From an uncultured Lachnospiraceae bacterium (GTDB lineage Bacteria; Bacillota; Clostridia; Lachnospirales; Lachnospiraceae), in the NCBI GenBank assembly GCA_902761585.1, contig CACWKX010000009.1:1-64000 (forward strand): DNA of 64,000 nt, given 5' to 3'. Each line of letters begins with the position of its first letter. Position 1 is the stretch's first letter. The notes under the pieces were generated by a model. The model worked only from the letters and a program-made list of their open reading frames with translations, ran no database searches and was not told where the DNA came from. Below are positions 17,681-26,290 of the stretch, piece after piece. Both the position numbers and the translations under genes were made by a program.

Positions 17681-19513
17681 ATGGACTGGAAACCACTTGT
17701 AAAAGAAATCAGCAATCTTGATCGAACAGTCATTCCTCATTCCAGGCTTGAAGAAGATGGAATGGTGTTTTCAGCAGAAGCGCCGGAGGGAGAGCCGCTG
17801 GAACTGATCCTGTATGACAGGGATAGCGGGGAGGAAAAGGCGATCGTCCCATTCCCCGATAAACCTTGCATCGGCAATATCCGCGTTCTGAAGGTTTCCG
17901 GAATTCCGGCCGAAAAGGTATCATACAATTTCAAGTGTGGGAAGGAGATTCTGCAGGATCCCTGGGCGCAGCGCATCTACGGCGCGGAGGTGTATGGGGA
18001 GAAACGCAGCGGCAAGATCCGCTGTGGCTTTCTGACAGATTCATTTGAATGGGGAGAGGCCATTCCGCGGGAGGGAATCCCGTTCAGGGACTCCGTCTTT
18101 TACGAAATGAATGTCCGGGGGTTTACGAAGGGCAGAAGAAGCGGTGTCCGCCAGAAGGGAACATTTGAGGGCATCATCGAAAAAATACCATATCTGAAGT
18201 CACTGGGGATTACAGCAATTGTCCTGATGCCGTGCTATGAGTTTGATGAGACGGAAACCTTCCGGAGGGTCCAGATCGGAGCTCCTGAAGGTTCTCAGGA
18301 TGAGCAGCGGGTAATTGTCCCGGAAACGATCCAGCAGCCGCTAAAGTCGGAAAGTGTGAACCTCTGGGGATTTGGTCCTGGATTCCTGTTGACACCGAAG
18401 GCGTCGTATTCGGCTTCGGGGGATCCGTACCAGTCTTTCTGTGAAATGGTCCGGGCACTCCATCATGCAGGGCTGGAAGTCCTCATGGAGATGGATTTTT
18501 CCGGCAGTGTGACAGCGGAGATGATGCTGTCAGCACTGGTCTGGTGGAGAAGCGTATACCATGTGGACGGCTTCTTCCTGTTTGGTGATCAAAAGTGCCT
18601 CGATGCCGTGTGCAGAAATCCTGCCCTGACAGGCTGCAAACTCATCTCGGAGTATTTTTCTGCGCCGGACATGTACCCGGATGGAAGAAAGACGGCCTTC
18701 CGGAATCTGGCAGAATGCAACAGAGGGTTTCAGAATGACGCGCGCAGGTTCCTGAAGGGAGATGAAGGCTCTCTTCAGCCATTTCTGGGCAGAGCCCGCT
18801 ATAATCCAAGGGATACGGCGGTGGTCAATGAGATCACAACGCATGATGGATTCACACTTATGGATCTGGTTTCATACAATGACCAGCACAATGGTGCCAG
18901 GGAAGGACAGGGCGCTTCTCAGTATTCCTGGAACTGTGGTGCAGAGGGGCCTACTAGGAGGAAGGAAGTTCTGAAGCTCCGCCTCCAGCAAATCCGTAAT
19001 GCGCTGGCAATGCTGTTCCTGTCTCAGGGGACGCCTATGATTCTGGCTGGGGATGAGATGGGCAATACACAGAAGGGAAACAGCAATGCCTGGTGCTTTG
19101 ACTCGGAGCTGTCCTGGGTAGACTGGTCTTCCTCATCCATGTCAAATGCAATCCTGGAATACATGCAGACACTGGTCCGGTTTCGGAAAAGTCATTCACT
19201 GCTTCATCAGGAGCGGGAGCTGAGCAACTGTGCGATGGGAGATTATTTCCCTCAGTATTCATGTCATGGAGAGAATGCCTGGTTTGCGCCTCAGACAGCT
19301 CAGGACAGAAGCGTGGGACTGATGTACAGTATGAAGGGCGAAGCCTGCCTGTATGTTGCGTATAATTTCCACTGGGAGGAAAAAAAGCTGGCACTTCCGG
19401 ATCTCCCCGGAAAGAGAGCGTGGAAGGTTGTCCTGAGCACATCCGATCAAAAAAATAAAGTGGGGCGGACCATTTCGGTTCCGGCGCGCAGCGTTGTTGT
19501 GCTGGAGGGTTGA
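17681..19513 (+). CDS. GH13 glycogen-debranching-like protein, probably catalytically inactive
   Basis: A 610-residue protein with the layout of isoamylase/GlgX-type enzymes: an N-terminal CBM48-like domain (about 1-110), then a GH13 barrel starting at VFYEMNVRGFTKG. Several active-site positions are altered. In region II, canonical DGFRFD reads DGFFLF (residues 296-301), so the nucleophile Asp is Phe301 and the conserved Arg is Phe299. In region I, DVVYNH reads EMDFSG (270-275). The acid/base Glu324 (LISEYF) and His388-Asp389 of region IV (THDGF) remain. ATG 17681 follows GGGAAGGGGAAG; ATG 17642 is a weaker option. It may bind glycogen or starch rather than cleave it. I recall similar divergent proteins in other Lachnospiraceae. 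Confidence 0.75.
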   Translation: MDWKPLVKEISNLDRTVIPHSRLEEDGMVFSAEAPEGEPLELILYDRDSGEEKAIVPFPDKPCIGNIRVLKVSGIPAEKVSYNFKCGKEILQDPWAQRIYGAEVYGEKRSGKIRCGFLTDSFEWGEAIPREGIPFRDSVFYEMNVRGFTKGRRSGVRQKGTFEGIIEKIPYLKSLGITAIVLMPCYEFDETETFRRVQIGAPEGSQDEQRVIVPETIQQPLKSESVNLWGFGPGFLLTPKASYSASGDPYQSFCEMVRALHHAGLEVLMEMDFSGSVTAEMMLSALVWWRSVYHVDGFFLFGDQKCLDAVCRNPALTGCKLISEYFSAPDMYPDGRKTAFRNLAECNRGFQNDARRFLKGDEGSLQPFLGRARYNPRDTAVVNEITTHDGFTLMDLVSYNDQHNGAREGQGASQYSWNCGAEGPTRRKEVLKLRLQQIRNALAMLFLSQGTPMILAGDEMGNTQKGNSNAWCFDSELSWVDWSSSSMSNAILEYMQTLVRFRKSHSLLHQERELSNCAMGDYFPQYSCHGENAWFAPQTAQDRSVGLMYSMKGEACLYVAYNFHWEEKKLALPDLPGKRAWKVVLSTSDQKNKVGRTISVPARSVVVLEG

Positions 19514-19545
19514 CGGCAGACAGATCTGGATAGAAGGAGACGGCA

Positions 19546-20301
19546 GTGACTAGAAAAGCAGACTGGTATCAGGAAGGCTGGGAAAAATGCCCCGGGCAGG
19601 GAACTGGTTCGCTGAAGGAGAGACCGAATGCAGCAGGCTCTGTCCCCGGACGATATGCTGGCCTTCCCTCAGATGGGAAGATTACGCCGGATAAACTATT
19701 TGGTCATTTGAAGACGGTTACCATGCATCGAATGCTGGTGGCGCAGGGCTGCTTTCAGATCGGACTTTACTGGCAGGGGCTGACGCACGACCTGTCAAAG
19801 TTCAGCCCGGTTGAATTCTGGAACAGCGTCCGGTATTACCAGTATGGAAAGCAGAGCCCGAACAATGGAGAGCGGGTGGCAAAGGGATTCTCGGAGTCCT
19901 GGATACACCACAAGGGTCACAATATGCATCATTATGAGCATTGGACGGATTACAATGTCGAGGCAGCGAAGAGAGGCGAGTTCCCGATCCGGCCGGTACA
20001 GATGCCGAGACGGTATGTGGCGGAGATGCTGATGGACCGCATTGCGGCATCCAAGACCTATATGAAGGAGCACTATACGCAGCATGAACCGCTGAAATAT
20101 TATATTCGCGGCAAGGCAGGCGATCTGATGCATCCTCAGACGGCGAAAGAGCTGGAGGGGATGCTGCGGATCCTCGATGTGAGAGGAGAGGCGGCCTGCT
20201 TCCGCTATGTGAAGAACTATTATTTGAAGGGGTATCCGGTTGTCAGAAGAGTCACATTGTCTCCTGAGGCTGCTCCGATGCGGAGAAGCTCGCCCACATA
20301 A
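19546..20301 (+). CDS. DUF5662 family protein
   Basis: A 251-residue protein matching DUF5662. Its conserved core is LFGHLKTVTMHRMLVAQGCFQIGLYWQGLTHDLSKFSPVEFW, followed by HHKGHNMHHYEHWTDYN and a DRIAASKTYM helix. The many His and Asp residues suggest a metal-dependent enzyme, but no activity is established. GTG 19546 is chosen because AAGGAG lies 7 bp before it. Residues 1-45 look unstructured. The last 82 bp run into the end of the convergent LysR gene, so the two coding regions overlap tail to tail. Confidence 0.7.
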   Translation: MTRKADWYQEGWEKCPGQGTGSLKERPNAAGSVPGRYAGLPSDGKITPDKLFGHLKTVTMHRMLVAQGCFQIGLYWQGLTHDLSKFSPVEFWNSVRYYQYGKQSPNNGERVAKGFSESWIHHKGHNMHHYEHWTDYNVEAAKRGEFPIRPVQMPRRYVAEMLMDRIAASKTYMKEHYTQHEPLKYYIRGKAGDLMHPQTAKELEGMLRILDVRGEAACFRYVKNYYLKGYPVVRRVTLSPEAAPMRRSSPT

Positions 20302-21167
20302 TGGCGGGCCAGCTCCGTCAGCTCTGTCCGTGACTTCTGAAGGTATCCGATGGTCATGCGGTTTTCGCCCGTCAGCGGGACAGCAACATAATCGCTTCCG
20401 TTGAGATCCTCCGTGATGATGCCGGAGCAGAGTGTGTAGGCATTCAGACCGACCATAAGGTTTAACAGCGTTGCCCGGTCATCAGCCTTGATGATCTTGG
20501 GGTACTCGCAGGTGCTGAGCACCTCCTCTGCAAAATAGAAGGAATTATAATCTCCCTGCTCGAAGGACAGCACCGGATAGGGCTGAAGCTGCTCGATCGA
20601 GATTTCCTTCTGATGGGCGAGCGGATGATTTTTCCACAGATACACGGAGACATCACAATCAAAGAGCGGATGGAACTCCAGGTCGTATTCATGGAACAGT
20701 TTCGTCAGGGCATCCCGGTTGAAGTCATTCAGATACAGTACGCCGATCTCGCTTTTCATATTCCGCACGTGTGTCATGACATCGTGTGTCTTTGTCTCGT
20801 GGATGGCAAATTCGTAGTGATCGAGACCGTACACATGGACCGTCTCGATGAAAGCTTTCACAGCGAAAGAATAGTGCTGTGCAGAGACGCTGAACTTGGT
20901 TTTCCGCTGTGAGTGGTCGAGAAAACGATCCTCAAGGAGGCTGTACTGCTCCATCAGCTGACGGGCATAGCCCAGAAATTCTTCCCCCTCCTGCGTGATG
21001 GAAATTCCACGATTGGAGCGGATAAAGAGGGTCAGTCCCAGCTCTTTTTCCAGGTCTTTGATGGTGCTTGAGAGTGATGGCTGGGTAATGAACAGCCGGT
21101 GCGCCGCTTCATTCATGCTCCCACTGTCTGCGATGGTGACGGCGTAGCGAAGCTGCTGAAGTGTCAT
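20220..21167 (-). CDS. LysR-family regulator next to metNIQ
   Basis: A 315-residue LysR-type regulator: an N-terminal winged helix-turn-helix (MTLQQLRYAVTIADSGSMNEAAHRLFITQPSLSSTIKDLE, about 1-60), a linker helix, and a periplasmic-binding-like sensor domain (about 90-300). It is transcribed divergently from metN and its start follows AAAGGAG on the minus strand. By position it most likely controls the methionine transporter and itself. A 15-bp imperfect palindrome (21244-21258) in the shared gap has the LTTR form ATA-N9-TAT. The effector is not known. Confidence 0.88.
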   Translation of the reverse strand: MTLQQLRYAVTIADSGSMNEAAHRLFITQPSLSSTIKDLEKELGLTLFIRSNRGISITQEGEEFLGYARQLMEQYSLLEDRFLDHSQRKTKFSVSAQHYSFAVKAFIETVHVYGLDHYEFAIHETKTHDVMTHVRNMKSEIGVLYLNDFNRDALTKLFHEYDLEFHPLFDCDVSVYLWKNHPLAHQKEISIEQLQPYPVLSFEQGDYNSFYFAEEVLSTCEYPKIIKADDRATLLNLMVGLNAYTLCSGIITEDLNGSDYVAVPLTGENRMTIGYLQKSRTELTELARHYVGELLRIGAASGDNVTLLTTGYPFK

Positions 21168-21243
21168 GCCAGATGCTCCTTTCCATGAAAATCCCCATTT
21201 CCTGTATCAGCCCAGAGTGTAGCACAGATTACAGAGAATTGCT

Positions 21244-21258
21244 ATAAGCCAGGCCTAT
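21244..21258. promoter_or_regulatory. Candidate LysR operator between the regulator and metN
   Basis: ATAAGCC-A-GGCCTAT is palindromic but for one base pair and contains ATA-N9-TAT, typical of LysR-type sites. It is centred about 84 bp from the regulator start, in the 268-bp divergent gap. A -10-like TACAAT near 21337 may serve metN, but no clear -35 is seen. There is no SAM riboswitch. Confidence 0.5.
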
Positions 21259-21435
21259 AACCGGTTCAAGAAAAATGAGAAGGCTGGTCGTGCAGGCAGA
21301 GGCATTTTCGAGGCGTCTGCCGAATGTTTTTATGATACAATCGAAAAGCTGACTGCAAATGACTCGCCGGATGGCGCGGTATAAGCGGCTTGTCTGCGTT
21401 TGCAGCCAAGTTTCAGATCGGGAAGAGGGGACTGT

Positions 21436-22458
21436 ATGAGTGAGATCGAAGTTAGGCATCTGTCGAAAACCTTCGCACAGAAGGATTTAAAGGTCGATGC
21501 CCTGAGCGATATCAACCTGACCGTAGAGAAGGGGGATATCTATGGAATTATCGGAATGTCAGGGGCAGGAAAAAGCACACTGGTGCGCTGCCTGAACTTC
21601 CTGGAGAAGCCCACAGAGGGACAGGTGTTCATCGAGGGCCGGGAACTGGGGACCATGGATGAGAAGCAGCTGCGGAAGCAGCGGATGAAGATCGCGATGA
21701 TCTTCCAGAATTTCAACCTGCTTGGACAGAAGAATTCCATTGAGAATATCTGTTTTCCGCTGACCATCCAGGGCAAACCGAAAAAAGAAGCCAGGAAAAG
21801 GGCGCAGGAGCTGCTCGAGACTGTCGGCCTGGCAGAGAAGGCGAAGAGTTATCCGAGCCAGCTGTCAGGAGGTCAGAAGCAGAGGGTGGCCATCGCCAGA
21901 GCGCTGGCCTGTGACCCCAGCATTCTGCTCTGCGACGAGGCAACCTCTGCGCTTGACCCTCAGACAACGGAGTCCATTCTGGGCCTTCTGAAGGAGATCA
22001 ACGAGAAGCTTGGAATAACAATTGTGATCATTACCCATCAGATGGCCGTGATCCAGAAGATCTGCAACCGTGTCGCCATCATTGAAAATGGACATCTGGT
22101 AGAAAACGGGCTTGTCACGGATATCTTTGCACACCCGAAATCTCATGCCGCAAGGGAGCTGATTCTTAGGGATGCCAGGGGAGAGGTTTCTTCTGCTGCG
22201 GCTCAGGTTGATGAGATTACGGAAGGACAGAAGATCCGGATTGTGTTCAGCGAGAATTCGGCATTTGAGCCGGTGATCGCCAACATGATTCTGCAGTTCG
22301 GGCACCCGGTCAATATCCTGCTGGCGAATACCAGGAATGTCGGAGGCGTTGCGAAGGGAGAGATGGTCCTGCAGCTGCCGGATGACCGGGATCTTCGTTT
22401 CAAGATGGAAAATTACCTGAAGGACAGAGGGCTTGAACTCGAGGAGGTGGATGACTGA
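21436..22458 (+). CDS. metN: Methionine ABC transporter ATP-binding protein MetN
   Basis: The ATPase of the MetNIQ D/L-methionine importer. The 340-residue protein has Walker A GMSGAGKST (40-48), the ABC signature LSGGQKQRVAIARA (about 143-156), Walker B ILLCDEATSALD, and the C-terminal NIL domain (about 255-340) that binds methionine and inhibits transport when the cell is replete. ATG 21436 is chosen over an upstream in-frame ATG because it gives the standard N-terminus and follows GGAAGAGGGG. Its stop codon overlaps the metI start by 1 bp (TGATG). Confidence 0.94.
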   Translation: MSEIEVRHLSKTFAQKDLKVDALSDINLTVEKGDIYGIIGMSGAGKSTLVRCLNFLEKPTEGQVFIEGRELGTMDEKQLRKQRMKIAMIFQNFNLLGQKNSIENICFPLTIQGKPKKEARKRAQELLETVGLAEKAKSYPSQLSGGQKQRVAIARALACDPSILLCDEATSALDPQTTESILGLLKEINEKLGITIVIITHQMAVIQKICNRVAIIENGHLVENGLVTDIFAHPKSHAARELILRDARGEVSSAAAQVDEITEGQKIRIVFSENSAFEPVIANMILQFGHPVNILLANTRNVGGVAKGEMVLQLPDDRDLRFKMENYLKDRGLELEEVDD

Positions 22459-23123
22459 TGAATCAGATGAATGCTCAGCTCTGGAACCTGCTTGCCACAG
22501 ATACCGGGGCGACAATTTATATGACCCTGGTATCCACCCTGTTTGGATACCTGATCGGGCTGCCGCTTGGAATTATCCTGACGGTTACAGACAAGGACGG
22601 TATTTCTCCACACTCGGTGATCTACAGGATCATCGACGTGGTCACGAATATTATGAGAAGTATTCCGTTCATCATCCTTCTGATGATTCTGATCCCGTTT
22701 ACAAGATGGCTGATCGGAAAGAGTTATGGCCCGACCGCGACGATTATTCCGCTTGTCATCTCAGCGGCACCGTACATTTCCAGGATGGTTGAATCTTCTC
22801 TTGATGAGGTCGACAAGGGAGTTGTGGAGGCTGCCCGCTCAATGGGGGCCAATAACTGGACGATTATCTTTCGTGTCCTGCTTCCGGAAGCCAAGACCTC
22901 GCTGATCGTTGGAGCAACGATCACGCTTGGAACAGTGCTTGGATATACGGCGATGGCTGGCACGATCGGCGGCGGAGGACTCGGTGCAGACGCGAAGATG
23001 TACGGATACCAGAGAGGCAACATGGTCTTCCTCGGGTGGACAATTGTCATCCTTGTTGTGCTGTTTCAGATCTTCCAGATGATTGGGATGAAGGTGGCAC
23101 AGAAGACGGATCACCGTAAGTAA
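22458..23123 (+). CDS. metI: Methionine ABC transporter permease MetI
   Basis: A 221-residue inner permease with five hydrophobic spans and the EAA loop typical of binding-protein-dependent importers (EAARSMGANNWTIIFRVLLPEA, about residues 130-151). It begins TDTGATIYMTLVSTLFGYLIGLPLGI, as expected for MetI. It is translationally coupled to metN by a 1-bp overlap. The metQ gene follows after 193 bp, with its own promoter. Confidence 0.93.
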   Translation: MNQMNAQLWNLLATDTGATIYMTLVSTLFGYLIGLPLGIILTVTDKDGISPHSVIYRIIDVVTNIMRSIPFIILLMILIPFTRWLIGKSYGPTATIIPLVISAAPYISRMVESSLDEVDKGVVEAARSMGANNWTIIFRVLLPEAKTSLIVGATITLGTVLGYTAMAGTIGGGGLGADAKMYGYQRGNMVFLGWTIVILVVLFQIFQMIGMKVAQKTDHRK

Positions 23124-23150
23124 AAACATGATGGATATAGAAGATTCCTA

Positions 23151-23203
23151 TACCTGATAATAGCTATCAGGTATTAACACTTTCGGACATGCTGTGGTAT
23201 GAT
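23151..23203 (+). promoter_or_regulatory. metQ promoter with upstream palindromic operator
   Basis: TACCTGATA (23151-23159) and TATCAGGTA (23165-23173) form a perfect 9-bp inverted repeat with a 5-nt centre. It abuts TTAACA (23174-23179), which is followed 18 bp later by TATGAT (23198-23203). The arrangement is that of an activator or repressor site for an independent metQ promoter, possibly for the LysR protein upstream. Confidence 0.6.
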
Positions 23204-23316
23204 CACACCATCACCGAAACAAATCAAAGAATTCCTATAAGATATGTCAACATTTCAAGACAGCATATTTTCGAATCGGGAATTCATCACAGGAAAGAAA
23301 AGAGGAGGAGAGAATT

Positions 23317-24216
23317 ATGAAAAAATCCGTTATCGCAGCTGTTCTGGCAGGCGCCCTTGCGCTGGGAGCACTTCCGTTTGCATCATTTGCAGGGGAGACA
23401 GAGGTTTCAACAGAGGCTGCATCCGGAGAGCTCGAGAAGATTACCGTTGCAGCGTCCTCCACGCCGCATGCAGAGATCCTGGAGTTTGCAAAGCCGCTGC
23501 TGAAGGCGAAGGGATACGATCTTGAGTACACAGTATTCGATGATTATATTCAGCCGAACAATGTGGTGGAGAGCGGAGAGTTTGATGCAAACTACTTCCA
23601 GCACATCAATTATCTGAATGCTTTTAACAAAGAGCACGGAACCCACCTGGTCGATGCAGGCGACATCCACTACGAGCCGTTCGGCATCTATCCGGGAACA
23701 AAGTCCAGCCTTGACGATGTGGCGGACGGAGATGTGATTGCAGTCCCGAACGATACAACAAATGAGGCAAGAGCTCTGCTCCTCCTGGAGGCGAATGGCC
23801 TGATCAAGCTGAAGGACGGTGTCACCATCAATGCGACAAAGCTTGATATTGCGGAGAACCCGCACAACCTTGACATTGAGGAATTCGATGCGGAGTCCGT
23901 TTCTGAGCATACTGGCGATGCAGCGTTTGTTGTTCTGAACGGCAACTATGCGCTCCAGGCAGGACTGAATGCAGGCAGTGATGCACTTGCTGTCGAGGCA
24001 GCAGATTCCGCAGCCATCCAGCAGTATGTCAACATCATCGCGGTGAAGGAAGGCAGCGAGAACGAACCGAAGATCAAGGCACTGGTCGATGTCCTGAAGG
24101 GTGATGAGGTGAAGAAGTATATCGAGGATACCTACAAGGGAGCGGTTGTCCCGTTTGAGGGATCTGTTGAGGCTTCGACAGAGGCGGAGACAGAGGCAGC
24201 TACAGAGGCAGAGTAA
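23317..24216 (+). CDS. metQ: Methionine-binding protein MetQ (NlpA family), without lipobox
   Basis: The substrate-binding protein of MetNIQ. The 299-residue protein shows the NlpA/MetQ fold (ITVAASSTPHAEILEFAKPLLKAKGYDLEYTVFDDYIQPNNVV, and ANYFQH at about 90). It differs from nearly all Gram-positive relatives in the export signal: MKKSVIAAVLAGALALGALPFASFAGETE has an Ala-x-Ala-type cleavage site and no cysteine for lipidation. The mature protein ends in an acidic Glu/Thr/Ala tail (EASTEAETEAATEAE). The same tail occurs on the TrpX-like protein at 54864. A GGAGGAGAG site precedes the ATG. Confidence 0.9.
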   Translation: MKKSVIAAVLAGALALGALPFASFAGETEVSTEAASGELEKITVAASSTPHAEILEFAKPLLKAKGYDLEYTVFDDYIQPNNVVESGEFDANYFQHINYLNAFNKEHGTHLVDAGDIHYEPFGIYPGTKSSLDDVADGDVIAVPNDTTNEARALLLLEANGLIKLKDGVTINATKLDIAENPHNLDIEEFDAESVSEHTGDAAFVVLNGNYALQAGLNAGSDALAVEAADSAAIQQYVNIIAVKEGSENEPKIKALVDVLKGDEVKKYIEDTYKGAVVPFEGSVEASTEAETEAATEAE

Positions 24217-24255
24217 TAAGTGATAGAAGGCAGAGTCTTCCAATAAACACAGTCA

Positions 24256-24292
24256 AAAAGGAGCTGCAGGCGAAAAGCCTGCAGCTCCTTTT
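24256..24292. terminator. Bidirectional terminator between metQ and the TetR gene
   Basis: A 16-bp perfect stem, AAAAGGAGCTGCAGGC (24256-24271) with its complement at 24277-24292, around a GAAAA loop. The T run on one side and the A run on the other serve both convergent genes. Confidence 0.9.
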
Positions 24293-24378
24293 CATGGTGG
24301 CGACCGTTTATCATCGGGTGTGGAGCATGAGATATGACGGAAAATGTGCAATGCAAACCAGCCATATGAACCCTGAAG

Positions 24379-24957
24379 TCAGCAATCAGAGATGAAGAGC
24401 CCTGTTGACAGGACGTGATCCAGCATTGCCGAAGCATGCTCGTGAACGGCTTGGGACGGAAGCCCGCTCTTCAGATCCTCGCGGATCATGCTGCCAAGTC
24501 CGCCGGCCAGAAAGCTCGCGGTTTCGGTCAGCGTCAGGGGACTTGCAATCTGGCCGGAATGCTCTTTCATCAGTTCTGTTACCTTCTGCATGACAACTGT
24601 ATTGAAGCGGGAATAGAGAAACTGGTCTTCCCTTCCGGAGTCGATGAACAGGTGAGAGGCGAATTCATGATACTCGCTGGCCAGATAGAAAATCGTCTCC
24701 AGAAGCGCATGGCAATCTGTTTTGACGGAGCTGACGGAAGAATCATTCCTGAACTGGGAGAAATAGTGCATGCCCTCGTTCACAATATCCTGGAAGCAGT
24801 CATTCAGAAGCGTGTCTTTTCCATCATACCACAGATAAAAGGTAACACGTGACAGCTTCGCCTCCCTGCAGATCTCTGCGACGGAGATCTTTGAGAATGC
24901 TTCTTTTGAAAGCAGGCCTCTGAAGGCCTGTTTGATTCTGATACGGGCTGGTTCCAT
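24379..24957 (-). CDS. TetR/AcrR-family regulator
   Basis: A 192-residue protein with an N-terminal TetR helix-turn-helix (RIKQAFRGLLSKEAFSKISVAEICREAKLSRVTFYLWYDGKDTLL, about 6-50) and an alpha-helical C-terminal ligand domain of the type seen in TetR proteins that lack a close effector match. No transporter or enzyme stands directly beside it, so its target is not evident. It is downstream of the RluA gene on the minus strand, with the palindromic repeat (25014-25076) between them. Confidence 0.82.
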   Translation of the reverse strand: MEPARIRIKQAFRGLLSKEAFSKISVAEICREAKLSRVTFYLWYDGKDTLLNDCFQDIVNEGMHYFSQFRNDSSVSSVKTDCHALLETIFYLASEYHEFASHLFIDSGREDQFLYSRFNTVVMQKVTELMKEHSGQIASPLTLTETASFLAGGLGSMIREDLKSGLPSQAVHEHASAMLDHVLSTGLFISDC

Positions 24958-25013
24958 ATCCTTCTCGCCCTCCCTGAATGTGACGTTTTCTGCTTCCCCT
25001 ATGATACGTTTAC

Positions 25014-25076
25014 AGTGTCAAAAGTCCGCCACCACGCATGATTGCATGCGAGTGGTGGCTGGGACTGATTGACACT
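25014..25076. repeat. Palindromic intergenic repeat, copy A
   Basis: A 63-nt near-perfect hairpin built of nested arms: AGTGTCAA/TTGACACT at the outside, then AGTCC/GGACT, CCACCAC/GTGGTGG, and GCATG/CATGC around a 4-nt loop. It lies between the TetR gene and the RluA gene. A second diverged copy in the same orientation lies at 51190-51259. It lacks a T run on either strand, so it is not a simple terminator. Confidence 0.85.
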
Positions 25077-25117
25077 CATATCATTATACAACTTTACAGG
25101 CGTACCACAACGGTCAT

Positions 25118-26116
25118 TCACAACTGTAAAGAAAAAGATGAGCAAAGGCTGCGCATGTCCTCAGGAATCGGACATTCAAAATGAAGCTTCTGTCTGGTGA
25201 TCGGATGGCAGAATTCCAGAACTCTCGAGTGAAGCGCCTGCCTTCCGATCAGATCGTCTGCTGTGCCATACATCCCGTCACCGGCGACCGGATGGCCGAT
25301 CGCTGCCATATGAACGCGGATCTGGTGAGTCCTGCCTGTTTCCAGGCGGATTCGGAGCGCAGTGGTATCAGTCTCTGCATCATACAGGACAGCCTTGAAA
25401 TGGGTCACCGCGCGTTTTCCGCCTGTGAAACTGACCATCCGCATGATTGTCGAACCGGGGATTCTCGCGATCGGCAGATCGATGATACCTGGAAACGCCG
25501 GCCAGACGGCAGGTGCGGTCTGATCATTGTCTGCAGGGTTGGGCGGGATTACACAGGTGCTGTCGGGCAGACGGCCATGAACGATGGAGAAGTATTCCCT
25601 GTGAATCTCCCTGTGCTTCATGGCATCGTAGAGGATGGCAGCGCTTGCCATGTTTTTCGCGATCAGCACCAGTCCGCTGGTGTTTTTGTCAAGCCGGTTG
25701 ATACAGCGGTAGACAAATGAAAACCCCTGCTCCTCATAGTAGGCGGTTACACCATTCCCGAGGGTCCACTCACGATGTCCGAGGGAGGGCTGTACGGGGA
25801 GATAGGGCGGTTTGTTGATGACAAGGATATCCTCATCCTCGTGGACGATGTCAAGCTTCATATGGTTTGGGACAATGTGCAGTCCGGATTCTGAGACATC
25901 ATCATCTGAAAAGAGGACGCGCAGCTCGTCTCCTGCCTTCAGGGGATGGTTTGTGAATGCATCCGTTTTATTGACATACAGTGTATGGGGGTGATGTCGG
26001 AGATAGGTCATCAGGTGCCGGGAGTAACCAAGACTTCTGAGATACTCCGACGCCGTTGCAGGCCGCCCAAGGGTGAGTGGCTGACTGGTGATATGATAGA
26101 TGATTTCTCGTCTCAT
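25118..26116 (-). CDS. RluA-family pseudouridine synthase
   Basis: A 332-residue protein with an N-terminal S4-like RNA-binding part (about 15-75, RSLGYSRHLMTYLRHH...LKAGDELRV) and the RluA catalytic domain. The motif CINRLDKNTSGLVLIAKN (about residues 138-155) provides the active-site Asp, and TGRTHQIRVHMAAIGHPVAGDGMYG is the conserved C-terminal motif. The target RNA (23S rRNA or tRNA) cannot be decided by sequence. It reads on the minus strand after the pot operon terminator. Confidence 0.9.
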   Translation of the reverse strand: MRREIIYHITSQPLTLGRPATASEYLRSLGYSRHLMTYLRHHPHTLYVNKTDAFTNHPLKAGDELRVLFSDDDVSESGLHIVPNHMKLDIVHEDEDILVINKPPYLPVQPSLGHREWTLGNGVTAYYEEQGFSFVYRCINRLDKNTSGLVLIAKNMASAAILYDAMKHREIHREYFSIVHGRLPDSTCVIPPNPADNDQTAPAVWPAFPGIIDLPIARIPGSTIMRMVSFTGGKRAVTHFKAVLYDAETDTTALRIRLETGRTHQIRVHMAAIGHPVAGDGMYGTADDLIGRQALHSRVLEFCHPITRQKLHFECPIPEDMRSLCSSFSLQL

Positions 26117-26235
26117 CGGACATCCTTTCTGAAAACAGCCTGCAGCTCAGCGGACCAGAGAATATGGCCTGATCCGCTGCGGATATCAACAGGAAGAAGG
26201 GCAGGCAGCACAGGCACTGGTGCGGCGGGCAGGAA

Positions 26236-26263
26236 GAAAGCCGGACAATTCTGTCCGGCTTTC
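26236..26263 (-). terminator. Terminator of the pot operon
   Basis: GAAAGCCGGACA (26236-26247) and TGTCCGGCTTTC (26252-26263) form a 12-bp perfect stem with a 4-nt loop, just beyond the potD stop at 26291 on the minus strand. The following tail is pyrimidine-rich (TTCC). Confidence 0.75.
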
Positions 26264-26290
26264 CGAGAAGGACAAGGGGCTGACCGAAGC

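Noticed and set aside
21168..21435. SAM riboswitch or T-box before metN
   Set aside because: None of the conserved helices or the T-box sequence is present; only a palindrome is seen.
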